A DNA stretch of 64,000 nt, taken from positions 97,632 through 161,631 of the forward strand of contig SJOL01003041.1 of assembly GCA_004794785.1 (NCBI GenBank), in the 5' to 3' direction. Shown here in pieces: positions 11,204-25,856 of this stretch (position 1 is its first letter; each line of letters starts with the position of its first letter). Source of the DNA: Opisthorchis felineus (lineage: Eukaryota; Platyhelminthes; Trematoda; Opisthorchiida; Opisthorchiidae). Under the pieces are notes generated by a model. The model ran no database searches. It saw only the letters and a list, made by a program, of their open reading frames with translations, and had not been told where the DNA came from. Made by a program: the position numbers and the translations under genes.

Positions 11204-12529
11204 CCTGATATGTTCAGTGAAAATCTGCTGCTATCTTGTTACGTCAAACTAGGCTACTTTTTAATCCTACCCTCTTGTGCATACCGAGACAAGCCCAGCT
11301 TAAACCTCAGCCTACCACCCCAATATATGATACTAGGCGCTTTCTCATCGTGATTTCGGGCTGTAGTTTTTCATTTGAAATCACACAGTACCAGTACATG
11401 AAACTGATGCGCTGTAAAACAGAATATAGCCATCAGCGTAATAGCCTCGTCCAGAAAGCCTATGAAAAACAGTATACACTGTGATCTGATGGTTAGGAAA
11501 CTTGTCTATCGCACCGCTGTCTACCATGATAGGTTCAAATGCACAAAAATTCTGCTGATCGATTTCTCTGGTTCCCGTGGGCCAATAACACATCTCTTTT
11601 CGAGTGATCATCCCTGTCGCGTCTCTTGGTGACACAAATGAACGCTTAAACCAACTTCTTGGCCCATACTCAAACATTTGCGATTAAGGTAGTATGAATC
11701 CGCCTACCAGTCACAAGCAGTCTGTTAAGCGAACAAATTCAGTGTGTAGTGAAATCCGGTGGCAAATATTGCCTGAAACCTCGCTTAAGGACTGGTAAGA
11801 GCCATTAAGAAAGAGTAATGTGAAGCTGCTTTTCGGGATTTCAGAGAGTTCGATTTACAGTGACTTGCAGGTTGGATAGTCCCGGCACTTATTTAGGATG
11901 GGTCCAGACTTTCGCTACGTTCAATATGGAAATATCAGTAGTAAAACTGACAACTTAACTTCTCTTCAGAATGCCAAGTTACTTTATAGTCAGTGGTTTT
12001 CCAGTCGATGAGAGAACAGCAACACTTTGAGTAGAGTTAAACAGCAGTGTAAAACAGACCAAGCTTATTCCATTTTCATGTGAAAAATTAGGTCACCATT
12101 CTTGTCCACTTCCTGAATCTGAAATAAAACGAATGTTCAAGAAACCGACCAGGGCTGACACAAACCCACATCACAAGTTACTTAAGGGTGAAATATTGTG
12201 GTGTAGTTTAACGATTGTTTGTCCCACGTGAATACGCTCTTGTTTCTCCCATATGATCGTCGTAGTCTGCTAATCACAGTATACGGACTCACTGTTGCAA
12301 TATCGAGCCATATCGACCAGCTGGATTGACTTGCACCAGAATTTATTGATTTTCTTTCATTCAAACTGACGCGTTTGTCAGTCTTTCCGCTCAGCCAAGA
12401 CCATTACTGTGCAGAGCGCGGACAACTGAACAAAGTTCATAAGAATTTTTTTAGGAAGACATAACACGCGTGAAGTTCCGGTGACCTTGACGTGACCTTG
12501 TTCTACGACAGCCGGTGTGAACACCTCTC
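11204..12529. other. Region upstream of LSM14
   Basis: No gene is supported. The promoter of LSM14 presumably lies here, but I see no TATA box or other element that I would commit to. Confidence 0.4.
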
Positions 12530-12910
12530 ATGTCAGGAGCAGAAATCCAACCCAGTCGTTTTTCACTGGGTACCAAAGTTTCGTTAATTACGGTTGCGCA
12601 GTATCGTTATGAAGGCGTGGTGGCTGAGGTCAATTCAGTCGAAGGAACCTTGACATTAAATGATGCACGATTTTGGGGAACCGAGAATCGCATATCTGGA
12701 AGCCAAACTACCACTCAACATGGGGACAATAAACCGCCCCCAGTCGGCTCAACTTTCGATTCCATTACGTTCTGGATGTCCAGTATTGTGCATATGTGGT
12801 CGCTGGATGAAAATAAAATGGACCGAAACGACTTGGGTGATAAAGCGGTGGTAAAGGCGGGATTAGCTGTGGACACGAGTAGAAGTAGAACCAGACGCCC
12901 TAGGCACTGG
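12530..12910 (+). CDS. LSM14: LSM14 exon 1: start codon and Lsm domain
   Basis: The exon opens with ATG (MSGAEIQ) and reads 127 full codons to the strong donor CTGG|gtaagt, ending in phase 0. The Lsm core is visible as LGTKVSLITVAQYRYEGVV, then FWGTENR, then TFDSITFWMSSIVHMWSL, matching the strand pattern of LSM14 Lsm domains. The frame stays open for another 37 codons into the intron, so the donor rather than a stop defines the end. A possible 3' splice site (ttgttctacgacag, ending at 12511) lies 18 nt before the ATG and could accept a spliced leader or a 5' UTR exon; this is weak. Confidence 0.85.
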
Positions 12911-15900
12911 GTAAGTCCTTTGTTCCATGTCATTAGTACACCAATTTGCATTTCGCTATGGACCGTAGTACGATTGTATGGAGACGTTATTCCTTATTCT
13001 AACGCCACCCTCTGTTTTTAAAAGCACCGGGGACTGCGTGTGCCGATGTAACGAGCGCGATTTGGTTGCGAACCTATCCACAAAAATGGAGCACTCGAAA
13101 CGAGAGGCAGGTACCTTGCCAGTTCGGTTTTCAGTAACTACACAAAAATGAGTAACCTCCCCAGCACCACCCAAAATAAAGGCCGTCACTTGAAAAGGCT
13201 CATTTTACCGGGTTGTAGATCAGGTAGATGTTAATATTTTTGCCAGGATTGGTGACGAAAAGTCTGCAAGCAAATTACCAAGCTCGACTAACGGATCAAC
13301 AACACCTAATCTACAATTAGCTAATACGCACGAGCTACCAATAGTTCGGATTATTGTAGTCTCCCTAAAGAGTGGACCCTCTTTGAATGGTGTAAATTTC
13401 AATGACTGTGGGTGTCTTCGAGGATAACATTGCGTTAAATTTGACCATTTGCCGGTGACAAAGCAATAATAATAAACAAAAGGAATCCGGGTATCAAAAC
13501 CACGTCCGGAGAGAGATTAATGAAATTAGATCATGCTGATGACATCGTTTTGTCGACTGAAATAGTTGATCCCCTTTTCCATTTCATATAAACCGTGAGA
13601 AGATATAAGTAACTAACCGGGGTGTTTGACTGTGCATCAGAACAGTGAATGATTGTCCGGGGTCAACGAAACAACGTGTGACCTGTCCTGCAGTCGATTA
13701 TGCCGGGTTTCCGGTTGTAGACGGACTACTAGTTGTCTGTTGTCTCCTGGAGTGCACGGGATATTTAGAATGTGTCCTGTGATTCTTTGAGAGAAACAGC
13801 CGTCTGTTCTGTAACTGCCATGGCAGCTGCAGGTGACCTGATAGATAACACGGGCATCAAAAAGACCGTTCCCTCGATGTTGGTTAGTTTGGAGTTGCAG
13901 AGTCAAGGTGGATTGTTGAGCCATCGGAAAAGTGCGATCATTTACGGCAGTTAGCTTTTTTATAATGCTTGTTAATATGCGGTGCCCCTTAAATAGTAGT
14001 CTCAAGACCGAGTCTGCTGTAGTTTTGTGCAGGTCGTTTGTTCGGACAAAGCGCTCCGGCTGGCCATTCCTTAATGTATTCCGTTTCAGGAACTCTTCTT
14101 CGTGCAATTCATCTGTGCGGTGAATGTTTCCCGCCCTATAGAATCTTGACTAGGCAAGTTTGTAAACCATTATGCAAAACTTGGAAATTAGATGTAGTGA
14201 TCACTCCATGTTGTTTTACGGTGAATAGCGTGGGTTAGTGTGTTAACAGAACGTTTTCTGAGAAGAATATCTAGGAAAGATAAAATCTCATTTAACTGCC
14301 TGTCGTAAGACATATACTGGGTTGAATCCTGTTACGAGAAAATAGAATGAAATGTTCTCTAGTGGTGAAAATCAGGATATCATGAAAATAGCGTTTGTAA
14401 AGTTTAACTCGCGGTATTTTCACACACATGCCTTTCTGTCTTAGCTAAAAATAGATCAATAAGCGTGGGCCCCAAAGGATTTGCCATGGCAACGCCGTCA
14501 ATGTGACAGTAGGCAACGTTCACAAAAACACAGTCAGTATTTTCTGCACGCGGGAGACTAAGCTCCTTCAGTTGAGGAGGTTGGACGCCTACTGATATGC
14601 TTTGACTAACTGTGTGGTCACACAAAACATCAAGTCTGACGTAGTGGTACCTTGGTAAAAAGTGATTTACCCTCAGTGAAAAACATCCTGGCGGAACTGC
14701 CTGATAGTTTGTCGGTAATCCGACAAATTCCAGATGAATCCTTCGAACAATGGGGCGTTAAAATCGTCCGGATGGGATGTAAACCATCGAATAGCCACTA
14801 CAAATTTGCGATCCGGTCAAAGGTGCTGTTTATATGGGTCTCAGTGGCACATTGGGTTTTTGAATTTTCGATCAACCCCTCTTTCTAGACTTCTGCATCT
14901 CCAGTGGCTTAAGCTTCACGTACTCAGATTCGGCGATGGAACGATCAACACATAAGAGTTGAAGATTTCTAGTCACTTGCTTTCATTCACGGTGTTGTCC
15001 TCTGGTGTAGCATCCAGGCTGAATCTTTGTCTGTCTGAGTTAATAGGTCTTATTTTTTACGAATATTCTGCTGAGTTCCTTATCATACGCGAGGGTTGCA
15101 ACAAGGAATGCCGCGGAAGTTTGTCAAGGTAGTAAATTCTTTGTATTCTCAGACTAGCTGGCCCGTGAGAACATGCGGGGATCTCCGCACAAAAACGGTG
15201 TCCGCGAAAGATGCCCTATCTATTTTGATTTAATTTCGCGATCGACGAGATAGTGATAGGTCTTCAAAACGCTGATATTCAAATGACTGCTGACGAAAAC
15301 CTTGTCAATCTGGAATATGCAGACAACATCGTTCTCGTCTTCCAGAAGAAAAAGAAGACAGATGTTTTTGGATGAAGTGACTAAAATCATCACGCCCTTT
15401 GACATACGTTTCGCACCCACGACGTCGTACTCATGGACATGTAGTTACCGAACACATTACATAAAATACAATTAGTTTGAATCACCTATAACGACAAGCC
15501 GGCATATCCCCGGCTTGTAACAAGAGACGTGTGTATCGGGTTACAGTACATGCTGTTTTGCTGTATGGCTGTGAGATGTGGCCTGTGGGAGTAGCCGAAA
15601 TAAGAAGTCGTCAGGTCTTCAACAGCTGTTGTCCCAGAACCATAGCTCGTGTAGGCTAGTGCCGGCGAATCGGCAATGAGACAATTAGAAAACGAGTGTT
15701 CGGTTGCGCAACAGGAACCCCTGTCGAAGAATGTCTTCAACACCGAAATCTGCGGTGGTTCGGTCACGTATTGTGCATACCGAATCATCGTTTGTCGAAA
15801 CGAGTTCGGAGCGGCGCGATTAGAGTGGTGGTTAATCCTTGAAGGGTATGAAATTTACTACGAAAAGTCTGGGTACTGTCGATGAGGCTAGTTATCCGGG

Positions 15901-18900
15901 ATGGGGTCTGCGTGGTTCCCCTTGTGTATGGTTGGTGGCACCGCAAGTTATGGCTGTGATCTATGTCAATTGTGTTCTTGTTGTCATTTTCTACCCAGAT
16001 TGTCTGGATGAGAGCCTGGCGCTGTAGGCGCCGTGAAATTCTTTTGGTAGGCTAGCACTAATTCTTTTCCTCATCCACTTTTCTTCATTACTTCACAATA
16101 ACTCCCTCAAGTAAATTATAGTTGTGCGGCAGCAAGGCATCAATGCTGAACACTGATGTACTTTCGTTGATGATGATGATGTTGACGAAGATAATGAACA
16201 ACTTTTGACAGTTCCAGAACGCTGCCATTTTTTACTAACTTGTCCGACACTTCCTATGGGTAATTCGGGTGTTCGTCCGTTGTTTTCTCTCGAACAGTGA
16301 AGCCACTAAGGGATGCCTGATAGGGACAGGTTACTGTAATGCATTCTTCACGGACTAGTACAATCTGGACGGTACATTTACCAAACAGAAGGACACTGTA
16401 TGGAATACACACAATCCGAAGGGTGCAGAAAATTCTACTTTCGTTCAGTTTATTTCCACTGCTTCTGATTGCCACTAATCGAACATTAATTAAGCGTCAC
16501 CGAACAACATGTCGCGAGCGACTACATCGATTACGCCACTAATGTGTTACAGTGGAATGCATCAAGTGCGGCCGTATGATTTAGTCATCGAAAGTCGTCG
16601 CTCTTTTTACCTGTTATACTGGGGCTGATCGTCACAAGTTGTAAGACCGTATAACGCGATTTATCGACATTCGATCATCTCGGTACTTTCTGCCAGTAGA
16701 GACGCTGTAATTTGACGTGTTAGGACTCCAATTAGGTTCTAATCGTCCTCCTCAACTGTTCACTGATTAAGGCGAACGCGCAGTAAAGCCGAAAGATTGT
16801 TGATTTCAGTCAACGATGTCAATTTCCCTTTTTCAGTCTGGTGCGCTTCGCTATAGTGACAGTTGTAAATATGTATCTGCGAACAGCCCTTGCGTTAGCA
16901 GTCAGGCCAATGTGTTCCCGAGTTAAGCTGAGATTCGGTTGGCAGCAGTAATAACTATCTCTAAACTACCCAAATAGCACTTATTACCCAGCCCTATGCA
17001 TAATTCCTTAATCGTGCTGCCTAATGAATAGATCCGTGGGATATTTTAATGACGCTACGGTGAGCTGTCAAGTTGATTTCAAACTCAACAGGCTACGGGG
17101 CTCATGTATCTTAAAAAGTGGGGGTCTATACTCTTCCTGATACCTCGAAGATTGACAACAGCGATCCACTTGTAGCAAGGAATGAAGACTAACTTAAGTA
17201 CTATTATGGGTAGTTGTTTGTTTTAAGAATAATCAGGTTATACTTGGCATCCATTGAAGATTAGCGACAGATGACCTGGAGCAGTATAGTTCTTGTATCC
17301 GTGTTTCAGATCTGAGGATCACCGGAATGACGACAATATTGTAAATATTGTGTATTCATGGAATGTTTTAAATGCTTCTAAGTGTATATTCTGCACTCCT
17401 TCTCAAAGATGACAGTGTCTAACGGCAAGAGGGCACTTAACAGAAACATGTTCACAGATAAGGGATAATGATACCCTCTCCACGGACTGTTCTAGAAACC
17501 GATTCCAGATCACTTCGTCAGACGAGAAGTGGGTCATTTCCCGGAAATTCCCTGTGTTCGCTGCTTTACCTGTTGATAACAGCTGGGGAAGTGCAACAGA
17601 CGTCGAGGACATCCGTCAGTAAGAGTAGTTAATTGGATGGTACTTCAGAAGCCTCGCCTTCTTCAAACTGTTTTTCTACAACGTTAGTAGATCCCTCAAC
17701 GACAAAAGGACTCAGGGCAACTTTTATCGGATGCTCCCACAAAAAGCTGTCAGTAAGTAATTTTTGTCTGCCTTTGTCTTCGAGAGAAACTTAAACGGAG
17801 GCAAACAGCCTAGGACATGTTTTCACTCCCAAAACATCCCAACTTTGAGCACTTTGTTTGGTGAAGGACTTCCTTCAAGGGCTTTTCAGTGTATGCATTT
17901 TTTGGTACTACTTTTCATTACATGAATCTGTAACATTTGGAACCACTGCACTTCGGTTCACAGTTTGTGAGCTGAAAAACTTAACCGAACTGGACATTTT
18001 ATAATTTAGGCTTTTCACCCGGTACTGGTGGTATTTAACTGGGATGGCTGATGCCATCCGTTTAGATAATACCCTCAGCGAAATCAGCTGTACTAGCATG
18101 ATGTTCGTAAGTTCTTTATTAAAATAAGATTATTATGCATTTGTGAGAAAAATTGCATTGAATTTTGTAAAAAAGAACGACTATGCATGAAATTAAAATG
18201 AGGTAATGAACTCGTCAATTTTCAGACGGATCCATAAACCGCAAGTCAGTATCAAAAAGCAGAATATGAGGTTCTGTGACAATAATTCAAGCACGACACC
18301 ACCATATCTTAGTTATGAACGCAATTTTCGAGGTTAATTCTTGATCGAGCTTCAGTTGTTATCCAGTTATGTCCAATTAGAAGTTTGCTTCTATAATCGG
18401 ATTGTTTTTCCAATGAGTCCTTTACGAACTGATAGAATAATCTCTTAAAAATTGTTCGCCTTATTTGCTGTAGTTCAACTGAACAAGTGATTTAATAATG
18501 GTCCAATTCTCGGACAGTGGCTTACCTTCCGTTTCCAGCGTGCGTTTCGCAAAGCGGTTTAGTATTACTCCTTTCAGTTAAGGCTCAGCAGGAATTTGTA
18601 CGCTGTTTTTTTACCAACCTTGGATTGCAAACTTGACAACTTTCTACTCAGCTATTCTTACACGGAATAAATAAAGTGACAGGGTAACAACGTATTCTTA
18701 CAGCAAGTACAAGCCATATAGTGAGAAAACACAATGGCCGCATTAGTTACAAAGGTTTTTCATCTGAAAGGAGGAAAAATGCGCGTATGAAGTGAACCTT
18801 GATTGAATGATAGATGTTTCATACAAGCATCAGGGTATGAGTCGGTAATGTAAGCCTACGTATGGATGTCACGTTTGTACAAATTCCTGACAGAAAGGGA

Positions 18901-21900
18901 AAGACTGACGCAGTTCCATGTTGATCGCTATGGCTGTTGACAACAGGCATACTTTAGCAAAACTTGGCCCATAGGGAACGTGAAGATGGCAATGAATTCT
19001 TGGTTTTCTGTAGTCAAACGACCACTGTCAAATAGGCAGAGTCCGGTGAAACTAGAAATTAATCTCTTCAGTTATTGAAAAAGCCGTTTTGGAAGATGCT
19101 GGCCTATTCTGGCAGCAAATGGTTGTGGTGTTCCTCTAACATAACCGACTTGACAACTGCTGATAAAGGAATGAATCCTTGTTTCACTGAGGACTGTAGA
19201 CAACCTGCGACTAGCCAGCTGACTCTTGATATCCTGTTCGATTAGTGCATTAAAGTAAACTTTTTCTGATCAGCTACAACTCCCACAAATTCTGGTAACC
19301 TACTGTTCTTGTTTTTCTCCAAAGGATGTTTTGAATAGGAGTAAGGAAGTTGCAAAATAGTTCGAACAGCCTAACCACCTACTTAAACACAACTGCTTGA
19401 CTGTATCAAATGGAAAAAATATTTTACCCATAAAATGTGCATTATTCATAAGCAACGAAAAGTTGGAATACATCCACTGAAAATTCTTTATCGGGGATCC
19501 TTTGCCAACTGGAGTAATCTTATGCATCTCAGATGGTCGGAATCGAGGTGGAGCCCCGATACAAATGTGATGGATAGGCGGACCAACAAGTTAAGCAAAA
19601 TGGGCATAATACCCGCTGTTAGGTCCTCTGGGTTCTGTGACTCCGCGTTAGTTTGTTCCTTCCTTTGGATTCGAGTGCTTTACAAGCAGAAGACAGAAGT
19701 TTATTATCCTGACGCTCATCGATAAGTCATAGTTTCGACGGACAGCACGTTGGTGGTTTCAAGTGAATTTTACAACTAAGACGTAATTAAACTAATGTAA
19801 ATAAAATGAAACAAAAGCTCTTAGGTTATGTGGGCTTTGACTCCTTCTTAGAGCTTGACACGCCCAAAAGATCCGATGGGTAACGGATCACAAATTCAGT
19901 AGAATCAGAAAATGGTCAGGACCTATTCAAAGACCCACTCTGCGCCCTTTGTCTTGCCTTGTAAGGATTTCGTCCTAATAAGCGGCATAGTTGGTACATG
20001 TTTGCTAACTCGCTTTCCTTCAGGACTCTTTAGGATGGTGGCGCAGTCTATTACCTTATCGAACAACTGTAGGCCAGCAGCATCAGGTTGGAGCCTAGAA
20101 ACTACCCCAAATCAACCACCAAAGTGCCAGTAATGACCACCAGTGACAAGACCTTATAGATTTAATTAACACGAGGCAGGTGCCGATGCAAGAAGCGACT
20201 GTAAAACCATCAAAAAGAACAAACCAGTATTATTATTAATAGTATTGGTGTGTTCCTATTGGCCCTGTGGTCTTACTAGCCCTTGACTAGGAAATCTTGG
20301 AAATCTCCGAAGCAATGAGTAGTAAAGTGCTTAAGGAAAGCCTATGAGTAGTGTCGGGGAGTAAAAGCTCACTGAATGAACTACTTTTCTGGTAAGAAAC
20401 GACCATGGTTCAGCTGGTCCGGAGACCGGCTAGAGATGCATCACCGGCTAAAGAATCAACGTTAAAAATTGCTTTACAACCCACCTTCAGACTTCTTCCG
20501 AACATTCTGTGGAACAATTTTTCACACTTGAAATACTCCCGGGGATCAATCTAAGGTACAGAATTGGGGGTGGAGATGATCTCTCCAAATGTAGCTAACA
20601 TTCAATGCGCACTAAAACGCCCGGTCATGCAAATTTATTTCCAACGGTGCTAGATAATTTTTGACACTGCACTGGTCGGCCTGACTAGTTTACTGTGGAA
20701 CGACGAGAGGAAGAATTCAGAATAGAATACTTCTAGATTACTTCTCGAGTTCAGAATAGTGGAAAGTCCTAGCTGACCTATGAAAACTATGACTCTCAGG
20801 TGACATGAGCTTGTTAATCGAGCGTGGAGTTCACGATGTTTTATTACACTCCATACCCAATAGATTAAACGAAGAAAACCCCATGCTTTTGACTACCGGT
20901 GTCACCAGAGCACTACATTTGTCTGGTGGGAACGTCCAATCGACAATTCTGATATGGATCAAGCGATTTACAGGAAAAAAGCTCATTATTCGAATTGACG
21001 ACACTCCACAGCTATAGGACTTTTGCCTTTGGAGGAATTCTCTACAAGCGTTGAGTTGGAATCAAGCCGATAATCCTGCAACAAATGTATCGCAGGCAGT
21101 CCTAGAGTTAGAGAGAGAGAAGAGAAGAAAAATGTACAACTCTTGAGTACCGATAGGTACTTCACACAGCTGGTGTAACAGGTGTCCAAATCTCTTTCAC
21201 TCTCTTACCTATGCGTTGAAAATAAACCTCATTGCATTCCATGTTCTAGTTGTCCCAACTAAATGATCTGACCTCCATCCATTTTTATTGGTACTCTCAA
21301 ATGGGCACACACTTAATATTGGCTGATTTTCACGGTACAATCAGCTACCAATAGTAGATTTATAACGTAATAAAAAAATTCAAAAGTTGTCTTTACATCT
21401 CAAGGCTGTGGCGTACTTTCCGTTTGTGTCCTATTTTGGATCGATAACCAACTGTCAAGCTCCCAGTGCCTAAACCATACATGACTTCAAACTGTATTCA
21501 TACCCGGTATATGCACGGGGAATCACATGATTCGTGACATCATTTTGACTGACTAGATATTGTTTTCCCATGCTGTTCGGTTGTCGCTCAGACGATCATG
21601 CCTCTCCCAACGACAATGAAAACATGAAAACTTGCATGATTCACGCTTTAAGTGTTACCGTGTCAATGGTCTTCTCGTACCATATGCTTTACACGTATAC
21701 TCATTTAGATAGTGAGCTGCTCACATGCGTGGTAATTGGCTTGATATTAGCATGGTCTTAAAATGGTTACCGAAAGACCCAGACGCACAAAGAGGTTTTA
21801 TCCTCTTCTTTCTTCACATATTTTCCTGTGGTCCTTCAACTGAGCATATGAGATCAGCCAGATCCCTCTCAAGTAAGCTTAGAAAATATCGTATTATCTT

Positions 21901-24900
21901 CAAGGACCAATGGTTACTTGGGATAAATTGTGAGCGTATTAAAGTTGCTCAGCAAAACTGTTGGCTGTGAAACACAAATAATTCTACGATATGCTTCAAG
22001 GTGGGAAGAAGAGATAATGATCTGGTTTTGTCTAGCGATTTAAGCCAGCTGATTCTCTTGAGGTAAATGGTCGTACTGCAACCAGTTAATTCAACCTGGC
22101 AAATTATGATAAACTGTTAGTCTACGTCTTACTCCCAATCTATTTGTGTCTATTTAGTGGCCATCGGCTGGTGATCAACAGCGACCAGGTATGCGTGGAA
22201 GCCCTTCGGTTGTCATGGACAATATGAATGGAATTCCCGTGCCAGTGGGTCGTTACGTAAATCCTCCGGTTCAGCCGATGATGTCTAATCCGTCAAGAAG
22301 GCTTGTTTCATATCCGCGTCGAAGCCGAACTGCCCCCATGCCACCAAGGCAGCCCAATTATGTCCCAGTCTTTCCGGTCATGGCAAGTCCTGGTGGCGTT
22401 TATCGACCGGCATACAGAACCACTATGCGTGGGCCACCCTACCGGACCTTGGCCACGCCTATTTCCAATGGGACCGGTGTTCCGAGGATAACAGTAAGAA
22501 AGCCCGGTCCACCAATGCGTCGAATGGTCCCAAATGGAGATGACCGGCGGTATAACCATATTCGCGGTTTGAATAATAGTGGAGGAATGCTTGTATATCT
22601 ACCGCCTGAAATGGCCGCTGCCTACCAATCGCATGGCACCAACCTTGTACTGGCGAGAGCTCCGATGAGTAGAAGGAGGCTGGTTGAACGTAGAACTGCT
22701 CCACGGGCCCCAGGGAGTATAGAGCCAGGTAACGTTGATATAAATTTGATTTTAGAGGGATCTGTTTTTCCCTCCATATTTATTGTCGTCATTCAGATCA
22801 CTTAGTCTGGACTCAGCTAATAGTCGGAAGGCGTCGCAACGCTACACTCTCACGTTGTGTAAGGCTTATTGGTAAGGTGAACAACTGGTTTTAATTACAA
22901 CCCAGTGTGCAATACCAAGTGGATACGATGTGAGTAGTGCCACAATTGATTCAGAGTGGGAGGCTGATTCACATAAACTCACTTCGGCAAACGTGTTTGG
23001 TTAGCCGAAGCCACAAACTAGTACCTACTTCTTTTAGTCACATCGCCGGGTTAGAAATTGAGGTCAACGTCACTAATATTCGTTGGCCACTAGCTCTTTC
23101 AGTGTCCACAGACAAACACTCGGAGGGGCGCCTGGACCGCTCACAGACATATACCTGAATTAATGTGAGAGTTGGAGACCTCATTGTTGCTGTTTATGCA
23201 TCCTTATCTTTGTGACACTGAACATACTCGGTGAAGTCAAAACCATGCCTGTTCACTTGCTGGTGTTCGTTTTAATACATCTGGCACTGTGAACAGTTGT
23301 TTTTGAGAAAGTTTCTACTGAAATGTACAGTTATAAGTGAAGCACACGAATATTCGCATGACTGACGGTGCGGGAAAAAAGCTGTATTCTTGTTACTCAA
23401 TCAGGATGGATTACACACAGTGGTTGGTCGGCCAAAGCAGGGCCAGCAACTTTATGCGACGCAAGGCTTGTTGATGTAATCAGATGTTGACATCGGCAGT
23501 TGCAAACGCATTTTGTTTTACAATTTGCGAACAATTTGATGATACAGCATACTGCGCAGCTAAGCCGGCATGGTCGGGTAACTTGTACTGACCAGGTGAG
23601 TTGCAGTCGCGCCCACCTCCTGCTTTATTTGTCCGGTTTAGCTGCATGACTGCATCTGTTCAGCTCCAACCCACGGCAGTGAAGCACCTGTGTTCTCCGC
23701 TCGTGTTGATGTCAAATGATGATGATGATAACCAACGTGGCTTAGGAATACTCGCAAACCAATGGACATATTATCACAGAATAGGCGACAAGCCCATCGG
23801 TCTCGAAGACTCCTACTGACATCAAGATGCTTTTTGAAACGAAAACTGCTTCTGAAATAGTCAAATAGAAGCCAACCACTTCTATCGGAGATATGCCTAA
23901 TCTCGCTCAATTCAGCAGCTGATCAACAAAAAATATCAGGGATACACGACTCCTCTCTGATGACACAGTTCGAAAATTAAGTGGAAGATTGGACACTTAT
24001 CTCAAAGAATTGCTAACGACATACCGTCACGTGGTAGAACCGGACAAATAATGCAGCTTACCATCGGATACATCCGGCTGAGTTGTGCCGTTCGACATGT
24101 CCAATAGCACCAAGTCATTTCGAGGTTGTTAGGCAAAACGTACTCACAGCAGCGAAGGCCACCCTATTCGACCAAGCTAATCGACCTTGCGACCCCATAA
24201 TCGTCATATGGAAGGTTTGGATCCGCGCTGGCCGGCCGATCACTCTTTCCAATCAGTCCTGATTACGTGACTATAATATTATCCTTTCACTGTACACTCA
24301 ACCATCCAGTCTGCCATTAGGAGCCGTGTATTCTATTTATAACTGTATTTGTTAACTGTAACTTTATGGAAAACAGTCATGTTTAAAAGTGTTTATCGGA
24401 TACTTAACTAAATACAGCGGTTTCTGTTTACTTATTCCCGTGTATATTTGCTAATAACTGTAACACCCGTCGGACTTAGTGAGAAGTAGTTGTCCATCAT
24501 AACTTGTGTCATCCTCCTGAGGCTTTTGGTTGTACTGTTTTGCAGCTGCGTAATAAATTCCTTTCCTGTAAGATATTCATCACAGAGGAGTGATGGTATC
24601 TAGTTTTTTGTCAGCCTGGAGGAATAAAAATGTTCACATTATGTACCAAAATTTTGTAGCTATGGTGCTGTTGGTGCCATTCTCTGTCCAGAATGGGACT
24701 CACGTGACCTTCCCTGTGCTTAGCTGGAGACAGTGAAAGATATGGCGGGCCACTGATGTCTCTGGTGTAAATGCCGTCAGTTTCTACCCAGGTTGTTTGA
24801 CTGAGTGTCGGATATGTAGGCAACACGAATGATTGTGGTAGGATAATCGTTGGCCCACCTCTCTCTTTCGTTCCTTTCTTCTTTCCATCATAAGGCTTCA

Positions 24901-25814
24901 TGTGAAAAAAACTGATATGGTTTTACAGCAGTGAAGCACGATTTATACGTCGGTATTGATGATGATGATACCTGAATTTATGAGTCACATAGTAATATTG
25001 CTAATTCGTTCATTCCGTAAGCTCAGAAGACGCCACCAGCCAGCACTCCAGACGAAAACGGATTTCTGTACGGATATCATGCCAGAGCAAGGGAAAGTTC
25101 GGATCATTACAAACAGCACTGAACCTGTGGCCTCCGGAAACAGTTATGCCACTTCATTTTCTAGTACTACAAAATTATTGAAGGTTCCCTGAACAATTCA
25201 ATTAGTTACTGCGACGGTGAATGTAATGATCAGTCTGCAATCTTCCCTTAAACCCTTTTCAAAAACCCGTTAACAAATGGGCACAACAAATGCATTGGGG
25301 TGCGAATTTCCGACTCAAAAACTGACCACTCTGAAAAAAGAAACGTAAAATTACTGGTCCAAGTGTAATCCGGCGGCCATCCATAAAATGCTAAAACTAG
25401 TTTTAAGCAGTTTTGATGCTCAATGAAACATGGAGTAAATCAGTGAAATTTGATTTGATGATACTATCAAGTTTTCCTGTGATCTGCTTCCTGGATACAC
25501 GATTTCAGGAACTGGTGGCTCATTCGATAGTGCATTTTATTGGACGGTGAGCTTTGTTGACTCTGCTTACGCTTATCGATCAACCGTGGTAGCCTCATTT
25601 ACCGATCAGACTATTTCCAGGATGTTTTCTAGTAGTTTCATCCTTGTCGTTTCGCATGCAAAATGTTTGTACAACTTTGGTCAGTTAAATAACAGACAGA
25701 ATGTATTTAGTCAGTCGTATGCGAATTTCATTAACCAGCTACCTCTGTGAAGCAGGCTGGCTGGAAAGTCTTAACGTTCCTTGTTCTGTTTGGAGTGGAA
25801 AAACTATGTACTGA

Positions 25815-25856
<42 letters not shown>

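Larger units (their letters stand above)
12911..22157 (+). other. LSM14 intron 1 (9.2 kb)
   Basis: The intron carries the antisense Penelope-like relic (13.6-14.6 kb) and the sense LINE relic (15.0-16.2 kb). 16.2-22.1 kb shows only short frames without recognisable content. Confidence 0.6.

Noticed and set aside
22191..22805. 204-codon frame with ATG read as a stand-alone gene
   Set aside because: The Pro/Arg-rich sequence extends upstream of the ATG to a splice acceptor and the C-terminal codons run past a donor; it is an internal LSM14 exon.
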